Positions 1 to 7,323 of a stretch of 64,000 nt of DNA are shown piece by piece (within the stretch, counting starts at the first letter, position 1; each line of letters starts with the position of its first letter). A model generated the notes under the pieces. The model worked only from the letters and a program-made list of their open reading frames with translations. It did not search any database and was not told the DNA's origin. A program made the position numbers and the translations under genes. Origin of the DNA: Halalkalibacter oceani (GTDB lineage Bacteria; Bacillota; Bacilli; Bacillales; Bacillaceae_D); contig NZ_JAMBOS010000002.1 in the NCBI RefSeq assembly GCF_023715705.1, forward strand, positions 1 to 64,000, given 5' to 3'.

Positions 1-105
1 CAACATGGAGAAGGGATCCTCTCTGCACCCCTAACTAAAAACTCCAGTAAGTATGTTTTCAATCAGCTGATAATCTGATACAATAACCATATACTTTTTT
101 GGTGG

Positions 106-159
106 GACGTCTCCCGTATAACTGTTGGCGCAGTTATACGTTATGGGAGATGTCTTTTT
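106..159 (+). terminator. Rho-independent terminator of a gene left of the window
   Basis: A long hairpin: GACGTCTCCC (106-115) pairs with GGGAGATGTC (145-154) and GTATAACTG (116-124) pairs with CAGTTATAC (131-139), followed by five T. It points rightward, so it probably ends a plus-strand gene whose body lies before the window. Confidence 0.8.
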
Positions 160-166
160 CCTTTCC

Positions 167-229
167 CCAGAATTATAAATGTCGAAATGTTTCGAATTAT
201 ATACGGACATTATAATCGACTAATTCTGG
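167..229. repeat. Nested inverted repeat of unknown role
   Basis: CCAGAATTA (167-175) is mirrored by TAATTCTGG (221-229). Inside, ATTATAAATGTC is nearly mirrored by GACATTATAAT (about 206-216), and TCGAAATGTTTCGA (182-195) is a palindrome. It lies between the terminator and the promoter of the pdxA-tct locus. It could be a small miniature element or a regulatory fold; I recognise neither. Confidence 0.45.
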
Positions 230-280
230 ACAGGCAATACCGTCAACTTTCGGTAATTTAAGGGTGTCAAAAACAATATG

Positions 281-310
281 TTGACGAATGTAAACGGTTT
301 AATTTACTAT
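281..310 (+). promoter_or_regulatory. Possible sigma-A promoter of the pdxA-tct locus
   Basis: TTGACG (281-286) and TACTAT (305-310) are separated by 18 bases. A degenerate cre-like sequence, TGTAAACGGTTTAA (289-302, two mismatches to the usual consensus), lies in the spacer. Not proven; the transcript would have a leader of about 200 bases. Confidence 0.45.
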
Positions 311-380
311 TAACTTGTCAGTTACAAATTTGTGAACTTTTTTGGCACTCGGTGAGAAAATTGTCGAAAGATAGAATATC

Positions 381-437
381 TGGTTTGAGTATCTCTTTTT
401 TTAGTTGGGTGCTGGATCCAGGATACTCTTTAAACCA
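381..437. promoter_or_regulatory. Candidate GntR operator upstream of pdxA2
   Basis: The perfect palindrome CTGGATCCAG (412-421) lies between the arms TGGTTTGAGTATC (381-393) and GATACTCTTTAAACCA (422-437). The core TGGATCCA recurs upstream of the gntR gene at 5809-5816. Palindromes of this kind are typical FadR/FCD-type GntR sites, so the local regulator is the likely ligand (inference). Confidence 0.5.
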
Positions 438-528
438 AATTGCCAATTATGAAAGGGTTCTCATATAGGTCGCTGTAACTGCTGCAATCTATTAATTTGA
501 ATTTGAAATAATGTCAGGGGGGCGTAAA

Positions 529-1551
529 TTGGGAGAAAAGTTAACGATGGGTTTGCTTTTTGGAGAGGCAACCGGTATTGGCTCCGAGCTTGTTATCCGA
601 GCACTTCAAAAAGACGAAATCAAAAATCACGCGAGATGGGTACTGATTGGGGATGAGAGAGTTTATCGCCAGGGAGAGGCAATTACAGGTCTATCGGTCG
701 AGTATACAAAAGTTAAATCAATCGCCGATGTTAAACCGGAGGAAGATCGTGTTTGGTTTATTGACCTGGAAAATTTAAATCCTGAAACGTATGAGTTAGG
801 GAAGCTTTCAATCGATTCCGGTCGTGTATCGGGAGAAACATTGAAATATGCAATGGATCTGGCCAAGGCCGGTGATTTAGACGGAATTGTGTATGCTCCG
901 CTAAATAAAGAAGCGCTGCATCGTGGTGGCCATCATTTTGAAGATGAGATTCACTATTTTGCTTCATTGCTGAACTGTGAAAAAGGCTTTGGCGAAATCA
1001 ATGTCATGGATGATCTTTGGGTTACCCGCGTAACATCACATGTTCCAATTAGTAAGGTGAGTTCGCTTGTCACGAAAGAGCGCGTTCATGAAGTCATCAA
1101 TTTTGCCTATGAAAATATGACGATGGCCGGAGTAGAAAATCCAAAAATCGTTGTCTCTGCATTAAACCCGCATGCCGGGGAAGGCGGAATGATTGGCCGG
1201 GAGGAAATTGATGAAATTATTCCGGCGGTGAAAGAGGCGCAATCTGAAGGAATCAATGTAACCGGTCCGTTCCCGGCAGATACGCTCTTTTTACGGAGAG
1301 ATAAAGATCCGTTTAATTGTCTGGTCGGCATGTATCATGATCAGGCGCAGACTGGGATGAAGCTTCTCGGTTTCTACAGAGGTGTCACAGTCAGTGGAGG
1401 GTTACCTGTTGTATTAACAACTCCGGCCCACGGAACAGCCTTTGATATCGCCGGTAAAGGCGAAGCGGATTCAGGAGCGATGGAAGCGGCAATGAAACTG
1501 GCATTGCGTCTTGTAGCTGGAAGAAAGCAAAGAAGCGAATTGGCGAAATAA
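529..1551 (+). CDS. pdxA2: PdxA-family dehydrogenase (PdxA2-like, hydroxy-acid phosphate oxidation)
   Basis: Member of the 4-hydroxythreonine-4-phosphate dehydrogenase (PdxA) fold: NAD-dependent, metal-binding oxidoreductases that oxidise and decarboxylate phosphorylated hydroxy acids. The usual N-terminal GDPAGIGPE is altered to GEATGIGSE, and metal-binding histidines are visible in HHFEDEIH, MYHDQ and PAHGT. PdxA2 paralogues next to transporters usually serve four-carbon acid-sugar catabolism (for example threonate or erythronate) rather than vitamin B6 synthesis, so that is the likelier role here. The expected partner kinase (DUF1537) is not in the window. TTG at 529 has AGGGGGG just upstream and is preferred; ATG at 511 lacks a ribosome site and ATG at 547 is the alternative. 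First gene of the tct locus. Confidence 0.8.
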   Translation: MGEKLTMGLLFGEATGIGSELVIRALQKDEIKNHARWVLIGDERVYRQGEAITGLSVEYTKVKSIADVKPEEDRVWFIDLENLNPETYELGKLSIDSGRVSGETLKYAMDLAKAGDLDGIVYAPLNKEALHRGGHHFEDEIHYFASLLNCEKGFGEINVMDDLWVTRVTSHVPISKVSSLVTKERVHEVINFAYENMTMAGVENPKIVVSALNPHAGEGGMIGREEIDEIIPAVKEAQSEGINVTGPFPADTLFLRRDKDPFNCLVGMYHDQAQTGMKLLGFYRGVTVSGGLPVVLTTPAHGTAFDIAGKGEADSGAMEAAMKLALRLVAGRKQRSELAK

Positions 1552-1618
1552 AGAGATTGAATGATCAAAAATGTATCCGTTATCAATTATTTGAATTTTA
1601 CTAAAAAGGTGGGGGAAA

Positions 1619-2647
1619 ATGATGAAGAAAAACTTACTGTATGTATTATTTGCATTATTGCTTAGCGTCGGCCTTGTGGCATGTGGAAGCTCTGAAACAG
1701 ATGGCGGAGGAGAATCGGCAGATGGGGGAGACGACGGCGCAGCGGCTGAAGGCGCTGCTGATGGATATCCGGAAAGAGACATTGAAATTCTTGTAGGTCA
1801 TGGTGCCGGTGGAGGAACTGACAACTTTGCCCGTCAAGTAGCGAAACAAATGGAAGAAATTCTCGGCGTTAATATTAATGTCATTAACCAGGAAGGAGCA
1901 AGTGGTGCGATTGCCAAGGAAATGGGGGCAAAGGCTCCGGCTGACGGTTATACAATCGTGGCAACATCTGCTCTTCCAATCCAGGTTGCGACAGGAATTA
2001 ACACAAACAACGAATTGAATGTCTTTAATGCCCTTGCTCGCTTCCAAAGCGACACGTATGCCTTACAAGCAAAAACAGGAACCTTTGAAAGCATTGAGGA
2101 CTTTGTCGCCCAGGCGGAAGCCAATCCGGGAACAATCAGAATTGGCGGTACTGGCGTAGGGACAATGGATCAGGTTGCATTTACGTTGTTAGAGCGGGAA
2201 ACAGGTCTTGATTTAGAATTTGTACCTTTCGAGGGAGCAGGTCAAATGCACGCGGCTGTACTCGGTGGACATATTGAAGCAATGATGGAGGAAATTGGAC
2301 CGACGATCTCTTCTATTGAAGGTGGAGAAATCCAGCCACTTGTCTTCTTCGCGGAAGAAAGAATTGAAGATTTCCCTGAAATCCCAACAACTGTTGAAAA
2401 CGGTTGGGATATTACAAATGGGGTTGAGCGTGGGTTCCTTATCCGCAATGATGTGCCACAAGAAATTATTGACAAACTGGAGCAAGTTGCAAAAGAGGTT
2501 TATGATTCAGAGGAATATCAGCAATACGCAGAAAATTCATTCCTTCACCTTCGCGAAGGCTGGTTAGGCTCAGCGGATTATACGGAGAAATTAAGAAATG
2601 ATATTGATGCCTTTACAGAGATTCTGGCAGGCGTAGAAGTAGAATAG
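1619..2647 (+). CDS. tctC: TctC-type substrate-binding lipoprotein of a tripartite carboxylate transporter
   Basis: Extracytoplasmic solute receptor (Bug/TctC family) that binds a carboxylate and delivers it to TctA/TctB. The N-terminus is a lipoprotein signal: a KK-containing start, a hydrophobic stretch and the lipobox LVAC, with Cys near residue 22. A Ser/Gly/Glu-rich linker follows, typical of Gram-positive lipoproteins. The family motif GAGGGTDNFARQ and the PADGYT segment are present. At 342 residues it has normal length. ATG at 1619 and ATG at 1622 are both served by AAAGGTGGGGG. It starts 67 bases after pdxA2 and is separated from tctB by a hairpin. Confidence 0.9.
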   Translation: MMKKNLLYVLFALLLSVGLVACGSSETDGGGESADGGDDGAAAEGAADGYPERDIEILVGHGAGGGTDNFARQVAKQMEEILGVNINVINQEGASGAIAKEMGAKAPADGYTIVATSALPIQVATGINTNNELNVFNALARFQSDTYALQAKTGTFESIEDFVAQAEANPGTIRIGGTGVGTMDQVAFTLLERETGLDLEFVPFEGAGQMHAAVLGGHIEAMMEEIGPTISSIEGGEIQPLVFFAEERIEDFPEIPTTVENGWDITNGVERGFLIRNDVPQEIIDKLEQVAKEVYDSEEYQQYAENSFLHLREGWLGSADYTEKLRNDIDAFTEILAGVEVE

Positions 2648-2718
2648 TTCTTAGAAAAAGTGAATGTAAGTGAATGCATTCAGCTAAGAAAATAACCTTT
2701 CATTTCGATCATTATATT

Positions 2719-2767
2719 GAGGGTTGTCCTGAACCATTCTTTCGGGACATCCTCTTGATCTTTTTTT
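2719..2767 (+). terminator. Intercistronic hairpin between tctC and tctB
   Basis: GAGGGTTGTCCTGAA (from 2719) pairs imperfectly with TTTCGGGACATCCTC (ending 2754), followed by TTGATC and seven T. It probably ends part of the transcription or protects the 3' end of tctC, so that receptor exceeds permease. Confidence 0.65.
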
Positions 2768-2784
2768 GAGGAGGTATGAAAATT

Positions 2785-3297
2785 ATGGGCAATTTAGCAT
2801 TGTCGATTGCAACAATTATCTTTTCTATATTCTTTTTCATTTACACTTTGCAAATTCCTGCCTCTTCTTCAACATCCATAGGTCCGGAATTTTGGCCTAG
2901 AGTCGTTCTAATTAGTTTAGCGATCATGGGGATTGTCCTCCTAATCAAATCACTGCGTGAAATGAAACGCCCTGCAATCGTTGAAGAAAGCATAAGTGAA
3001 ACTGAGAAGGTAGAAGAAGAATTCGAAGTAGAAGAAGTGCATAAATCACGTTATCTCATTATTATACTAGCGCTGTTTGTTTATATTCTATCTTTAAGTT
3101 TTATCGGATTTGTGCCGACAACTCCATTTATGCTGATTGGAATTGCGCTTATTATCGGAATGAGAAAGTGGTACTCAATGGCCTTGACCGGGGTGCTTGG
3201 GACGGCTTGTTTCATTTATTTATTTGCAAACACGCTAAATATCCCATTACCCAGAGGCGTTGGTATATTCAGAGAGTTAAGCTATTTTCTTTATTAA
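2785..3297 (+). CDS. tctB: TctB-type small membrane subunit of the carboxylate transporter
   Basis: Small integral membrane subunit of the tripartite tricarboxylate transporter. About four hydrophobic segments are visible: near residues 5-22, 35-55, 95-130 and 135-155. An acidic loop rich in Glu lies between the second and third (around residues 60-90). ATG at 2785 is preferred because AGGAGG ends at 2774; an ATG at 2776 would sit directly against the ribosome site. It lies 26 bases before tctA and is presumably translated from the same message. Sequence similarity within this family is low, so the assignment rests on size, topology and position. Confidence 0.85.
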   Translation: MGNLALSIATIIFSIFFFIYTLQIPASSSTSIGPEFWPRVVLISLAIMGIVLLIKSLREMKRPAIVEESISETEKVEEEFEVEEVHKSRYLIIILALFVYILSLSFIGFVPTTPFMLIGIALIIGMRKWYSMALTGVLGTACFIYLFANTLNIPLPRGVGIFRELSYFLY

Positions 3298-3323
3298 GAT
3301 ATGAGCGATAAGGAGGGAGATTC

Positions 3324-4823
3324 ATGCTCGATGGGTTATTGACTGGCGTTGTCAGTGTTCTTGATCCAATGAACCTGTTTGTTTTGCTGGTCGCTGTATT
3401 TGTTGGATTCCTTGGTGGAGCGATGCCGGGGATTAGCGGGACGATGCTTATTATTATTTTGTTGCCTGTCACATACGGCATGGGAACCGAACCAGCTTTC
3501 CTACTGTTGACAGGAATTTATGCTTCAGCTGTTTTCTCCGGGCTGATCAGCGCAATTTTATTTAGAACACCGGGTACTCCTGAAGCAATCGTGACGGTAT
3601 TTGATGGTTATCCGATGACGAAGAAAGGGAAAGCAGGGCAGGCGCTCGGAATCGGGATTTTAAGCTCGGTCATTGGTGGGGTCGTCGGCTGTATTGCCTT
3701 GATTTTTCTTACGCCGCCGTTAGCTACATTTGCGTTAAACTTCTCGTCACCTGAGTTTTTTGCTTTAGCTGTCCTTGGGTTGACTGTCGTTGCTTCGTTA
3801 AGTGGCGGTGATTTAACGAGAGGATTAATCGGTGTCTTGTTTGGATTGTTTATTGCCACAATCGGTATGGATTCGATGACCGGAACAGCGCGCTTTACAT
3901 TTGACTCAAGCAACCTGATGTCCGGAGTGGAGTTAATCCCAATTTTAATTGGATTATTTGCGATTTCTGAAGTGCTACGGAAGAGCGCTGAAGACCATAC
4001 GATTAAGCAAAAATTCCAAAAGGTTAAAACAAAAATCTTCGAAATGGCTATTTTCAAACAAATCAGCAGTACTCTCGCGAGATCGTCAATTTTAGGTATC
4101 CTCGTTGGGATTCTGCCGGGCGTTGGAGCGACAACCGCGTCGATGCTCAGTTATAGTGAAGCGGTGCGCTGGTCAAAGCGTCCAAAGAAAGAATTCGGTA
4201 CAGGGGTGCCGGAAGGAATTGCCGCACCGGAATCGGCGAATAACGCGGCGGCGATGGGGGCAATGGTTCCGTTACTCGCCCTTGGTATCCCGGGAAGTGC
4301 AACGACAGCCGTAATCCTTGGTGCATTTGTTCTTCACGGTCTCCAGCCTGGTCCGATGCTATTGACGTCATCAGCTGAGCTTGTCTATACGATCTTTATC
4401 GGCTTATTAATCGTTAACATTTCAATCCTGATATTTGCCAAGCCGTTTATCAGAATGTTCTCTTATGTAATGAAGGTACCTTACACGGTATTAGGACCAT
4501 TAATCCTGATGCTTTGTATTATCGGTACATTTGCGGTGAGAAACTCTATTTTTGATATTTGGGTGATGTTCGTGTTCGGGATCATTGGATTTTTCCTTGA
4601 AAAATTGAAATTTCCATTGGCGACGATCATTTTAGGAGTTGTGCTAGGTCCGATCGGGGAAGCAGAATTCCGCCGTTCGTTAACGATGTCGGGTGGTGAC
4701 TACTCTGTCTTCTTTACTCGGCCTATCAGTGCGACATTATTAGCATTAGCAGTGCTGGCTTTATTCGCTCCAGCAATCAAGAAACTATTCACAAAATCAA
4801 AACCAGCAGCAGATGGGCAATAA
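3324..4823 (+). CDS. tctA: TctA-type large permease subunit of the carboxylate transporter
   Basis: Large membrane subunit (about 12 predicted membrane segments) that moves the carboxylate, probably driven by an ion gradient. Family hallmarks are PGISGTMLIIILLP near residues 35-48, the FRTPGTPEAIVTVFDGYPM block near residue 80, and in the second half GILPGVGATTASMLSYSEA and LGIPGSATTAV. The two PG-rich blocks are the internal repeat typical of TctA. At 499 residues it is full length. AAGGAGGGAG precedes the ATG. With tctC and tctB it completes the three-part transporter. Confidence 0.93.
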   Translation: MLDGLLTGVVSVLDPMNLFVLLVAVFVGFLGGAMPGISGTMLIIILLPVTYGMGTEPAFLLLTGIYASAVFSGLISAILFRTPGTPEAIVTVFDGYPMTKKGKAGQALGIGILSSVIGGVVGCIALIFLTPPLATFALNFSSPEFFALAVLGLTVVASLSGGDLTRGLIGVLFGLFIATIGMDSMTGTARFTFDSSNLMSGVELIPILIGLFAISEVLRKSAEDHTIKQKFQKVKTKIFEMAIFKQISSTLARSSILGILVGILPGVGATTASMLSYSEAVRWSKRPKKEFGTGVPEGIAAPESANNAAAMGAMVPLLALGIPGSATTAVILGAFVLHGLQPGPMLLTSSAELVYTIFIGLLIVNISILIFAKPFIRMFSYVMKVPYTVLGPLILMLCIIGTFAVRNSIFDIWVMFVFGIIGFFLEKLKFPLATIILGVVLGPIGEAEFRRSLTMSGGDYSVFFTRPISATLLALAVLALFAPAIKKLFTKSKPAADGQ

Positions 4824-4868
4824 AGCTGATTTGCGAAAGGAAAGACTGTAGAAAGAAAGTGGTAACTG

Positions 4869-5762
4869 GTGGGCATATTTTTTGAAGTCATTGTTCCGGT
4901 ATTGTTAGTGTTTGCAGTCGGGTTTGTCCTGCAAAAGACGAAAAAAATAGATACGAAGGCCATTTCTACGCTCGTTGTGTATATTTTCATGCCATGTCTC
5001 GTCTTTCGGACGTTGTACACAACAGAAGTGACGGTCCAATACGTCTATTTGATCGCTTTTAGTCTGCTGCTGCTGACATTAACGATCGTAACAGTGAAAT
5101 TGTATGCGAAAATACGCAAACTGCCATCATCGGTGGAAAGTGGGCTGATTTTATCAACTTCCTATATGAACGCCGGAAATTACGGCTCACCGATCATTCT
5201 GTTTGCGTATGGAACCACTGCATTTGATTATGCCATTTCCTTTTATATTTTATCTTCTATTCTCTTAAATTCCGTTGGCCTTTATTATGCCGCCCGCGGA
5301 AACATGAATATGAAATTAGCGGTAAAGGCCGTCTTTACGATACCAGCTATTTATGCTGTATTCGCCGCGGCATTGGTCAAATTGTTTCACTTACAATTGC
5401 CGGAGAATATTTTTTCAATGGTATCGTTTGTCGCTGACGCCTCCATTCCATGTGTGATGGTTATTTTGGGGATGCAGCTTGCACAAATTAAGGTCAAGAG
5501 CCTTCAATGGGAATACATTTCATTTGCAACGGTTATGAAGCTTGTCGTTGCTCCGCTTTTCGCCTTTGGGTTAACCCAGTTGTTTACAATGGACCCGCTT
5601 TTACAGAAGGTGTTAATTTTAACGGCGGCGATGCCGACAGCCTCAGCAGCTACAATTTTTGCTGTTCAATTTAATGCAGAGGCGAAGTTAGTTTCTGGTA
5701 CGACATTTATTACGACTTTAGTGAGTATCCTAACGATTACAGTATTGATCTCGATTCTATGA
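4869..5762 (+). CDS. AEC-family (auxin efflux carrier) permease
   Basis: Membrane transporter of the AEC family, which moves malate, malonate and other organic acids in bacteria. About ten hydrophobic segments are visible. The conserved glycine-asparagine stretch MNAGNYGSPIILFAYG lies near residues 100-115, and the C-terminal half carries VMVILGMQLA and TAAMPTASAATIFA. It starts at GTG 4869, 45 bases after tctA, with only a weak purine-rich ribosome site. A second carboxylate carrier beside TctCBA suggests export of a product or uptake of a related acid; the substrate cannot be read from the sequence. Confidence 0.85.
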   Translation: MGIFFEVIVPVLLVFAVGFVLQKTKKIDTKAISTLVVYIFMPCLVFRTLYTTEVTVQYVYLIAFSLLLLTLTIVTVKLYAKIRKLPSSVESGLILSTSYMNAGNYGSPIILFAYGTTAFDYAISFYILSSILLNSVGLYYAARGNMNMKLAVKAVFTIPAIYAVFAAALVKLFHLQLPENIFSMVSFVADASIPCVMVILGMQLAQIKVKSLQWEYISFATVMKLVVAPLFAFGLTQLFTMDPLLQKVLILTAAMPTASAATIFAVQFNAEAKLVSGTTFITTLVSILTITVLISIL

Positions 5763-5800
5763 TAATATTTGACTGTTGGCAGGTGATTTTTTATCATAAG

Positions 5801-5831
5801 AACCAAACTGGATCCAATATTCAGTGGTTTG
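5801..5831. promoter_or_regulatory. Candidate GntR operator upstream of gntR
   Basis: TGGATCCA (5809-5816), the same core palindrome as at 413-420, lies inside larger arms AACCAAACTG (5801-5810) and CAGTGGTTTG (5822-5831), 18-48 bases before the regulator start. This fits autoregulation. Confidence 0.5.
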
Positions 5832-6034
5832 TGGAAGGAGGATGACAAGTGCAGTTTGAATTGGCACAGCCTTTATATAAACAGGCATATGACAGAATAA
5901 AACATCTGATTCTAACAGGTGAACTGACACCGGGATCAAAGGTAATTGTTTCAAAGCTTGCAAAAGAATATCAGGTTAGTAGAACACCGTTGCGTGAGGC
6001 ATTAAGGCAGCTCCAAAAAGAGGGACTGCTTATT

Positions 6035-6775
6035 TTAGTGGTTTAGAAAACCCCTGGCTATGCCGGGGGTTCAAAAGAGCTTCTAGCGTGGTATTAAAAA
6101 AACCTCACTTCATGATAGGATAAAGTTGGTTTCCCGACCACTTCATCTCATCATCGAAGGAGGTATGCCCTGTGAAGGACATGAATAGTTTAGCACACAC
6201 AACATGGAATTGTAAGTATCACATAGTATTTGCGCCAAAGTACAGAAGACAAATCATTTATGGAAAATACAAAAAAAGCATTGGACAAATTATAAGAGAT
6301 TTATGTGAACGGAAAGGAGTCGTTATCCATGAAGCCAATGCTTGTCCGGATCACATTCATATGTTAGTCAGTATTCCACCAAAGTTAAGTGTATCTCAAT
6401 TCATGGGTTACTTAAAAGGGAAAAGTAGTCTCATGATATTTGATCGACATGCCAATTTGAAGTATCGATATGGGAACCGGAAGTTCTGGTGCCGGGGATT
6501 CTATGTCGATACAGTAGGCAGAAATAAGAAACAAATACAAGAATATATTAAGAATCAGCTGAGAGAAGACTACATGGGTGATCAGTTAACATTATTCGAA
6601 GAACATGACCCTTTTACTGGTGAGAAAAATAAGAAGAAATAAGGAAATTCTTTAGAATTAGTGAGTGAATGTGGTGCAGACGGGAAACCCTTTCAGTGGG
6701 CCTTTAAGGCCAAGGCCGGTAAGAGAGGCTTTCAGCCGCAGAACAAACCACCAGTTCACACTGGTGGTTTTGATT
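6035..6775 (+). mobile_element. IS200-type insertion sequence (IS200/IS605 family), 741 bp
   Basis: The element carries only tnpA. The left end has the hairpin AACCCCTGGC/GCCGGGGGTT (6049-6058, 6062-6071); the right end has AAACCACCAG/CTGGTGGTTT (6745-6754, 6761-6770). There are no terminal inverted repeats and no target duplication, as usual for this family. The exact ends are uncertain by three bases because ATT occurs at both junctions (6032-6034 and 6773-6775). It lies in gntR, in the same orientation. Confidence 0.9.
6172..6642 (+). CDS. tnpA: IS200-type Y1 HUH transposase
   Basis: Single-strand DNA transposase of the Y1 family, 156 residues, the normal size for IS200 TnpA. The HUH motif is HIHML near residue 62, and the catalytic tyrosine is most likely in IQEYIKNQ near residue 125. 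The final helix and WCRGFYVDTVG block match the family. GTG 6172 is chosen because AGGAGG lies at 6160-6165; ATG 6181 is possible. CTTCATGAT (about 6107-6115) can pair with ATCATCGAAG, which runs into the ribosome site. Such a fold would restrain translation, as known for IS200. There is no tnpB in the element. Confidence 0.95.
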   Translation: MKDMNSLAHTTWNCKYHIVFAPKYRRQIIYGKYKKSIGQIIRDLCERKGVVIHEANACPDHIHMLVSIPPKLSVSQFMGYLKGKSSLMIFDRHANLKYRYGNRKFWCRGFYVDTVGRNKKQIQEYIKNQLREDYMGDQLTLFEEHDPFTGEKNKKK

Positions 6776-7288
6776 CAGAATCATTTAGGTACGAGGGTTG
6801 TTTCGATTAATTTAACGGATTATGAAGAGCTTTACTTCTGTCGTCTGCTATTAGAAAAGCAAGTGATGAGTATGGTGGTCGCTGAAATTTCAGATGAGAG
6901 TTTAGAAAAGGCTGCCGATATTTTGGTACAGGCACGAAATGCTCTGAAAAATGAAAATTACTTGGATATTTTAACGTTAAATACTCAGTTTCATGAAGTC
7001 TTTTATCATACATGTTCAAATAGAAGATTAGTACAAATGCTTGAAAATATTCGCTCGCTGCTTCTCATTTACCGGGCCAATGCGCTAAAATACTTGGATT
7101 ATAATCGAGAAGTGACCGAGGAACATGGGAAGATACTTGAAGCGGTCCAGGAAAGGGATGTCAATAAAGCAATCGAAGCGGTTGGTACTCATGTGACTAA
7201 TGATATGAATCGTGGACGCATCATTTTTACTAAAAAAGAAAATTCGGCAGAGTCCAACTAAATAGATCAAGAGAACAAAGCAAGATTG

Positions 7289-7302
7289 TGGAAGCGTTTC
7301 CA
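7289..7302 (+). promoter_or_regulatory. cre site (CcpA binding site) before the CoA-transferase gene
   Basis: TGGAAGCGTTTCCA matches the catabolite-responsive element consensus at all defined positions and is nearly self-complementary. It lies 22 bases before the start of the CoA-transferase gene, a position where CcpA would block transcription when preferred sugars are present. Confidence 0.75.
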
Positions 7303-7323
7303 AAAAAAGTGGAGGTGACAGAC

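Larger units (their letters stand above)
5849..7261 (+). pseudogene. GntR/FCD transcriptional regulator interrupted by an IS200-type element
   Basis: Two parts of one gene: 5849-6034 encodes the winged helix-turn-helix (residues 1-62, with VSKLAKEYQVSRTPLREALR), and 6776-7261 encodes the FCD ligand-binding domain (NTQFHEVFYHTC and later histidines near EEHGK and GTHV). Joining 6034 to 6776 restores one 223-codon frame with no lost or duplicated base, the normal FadR-type length. In the present state the N-terminal part stops at 6046 after three codons from the insertion, so the product would be a DNA-binding fragment without its sensor. A GTG start at 5849 with GGAGGATGA upstream fits. It probably controlled the flanking carboxylate genes. 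Confidence 0.9.

Noticed and set aside
1-78. Possible C-terminal end of a gene (QHGEGILSAPLTK to the TGA at 76-78).
   Set aside because: The terminator at 106-159 implies a gene ending hereabouts, but 25 residues are too few to identify it and all three frames stop nearby.
4147-4371. Minus-strand frame inside tctA.
   Set aside because: Low-complexity translation opposite a highly conserved tctA block; no start signal.
6035-6775. Structured repeats as products of the IS200 transposase in this window.
   Set aside because: The end hairpins of the element show no sequence similarity to the repeats, so no link can be claimed; another RAYT-type enzyme elsewhere is possible but not visible.
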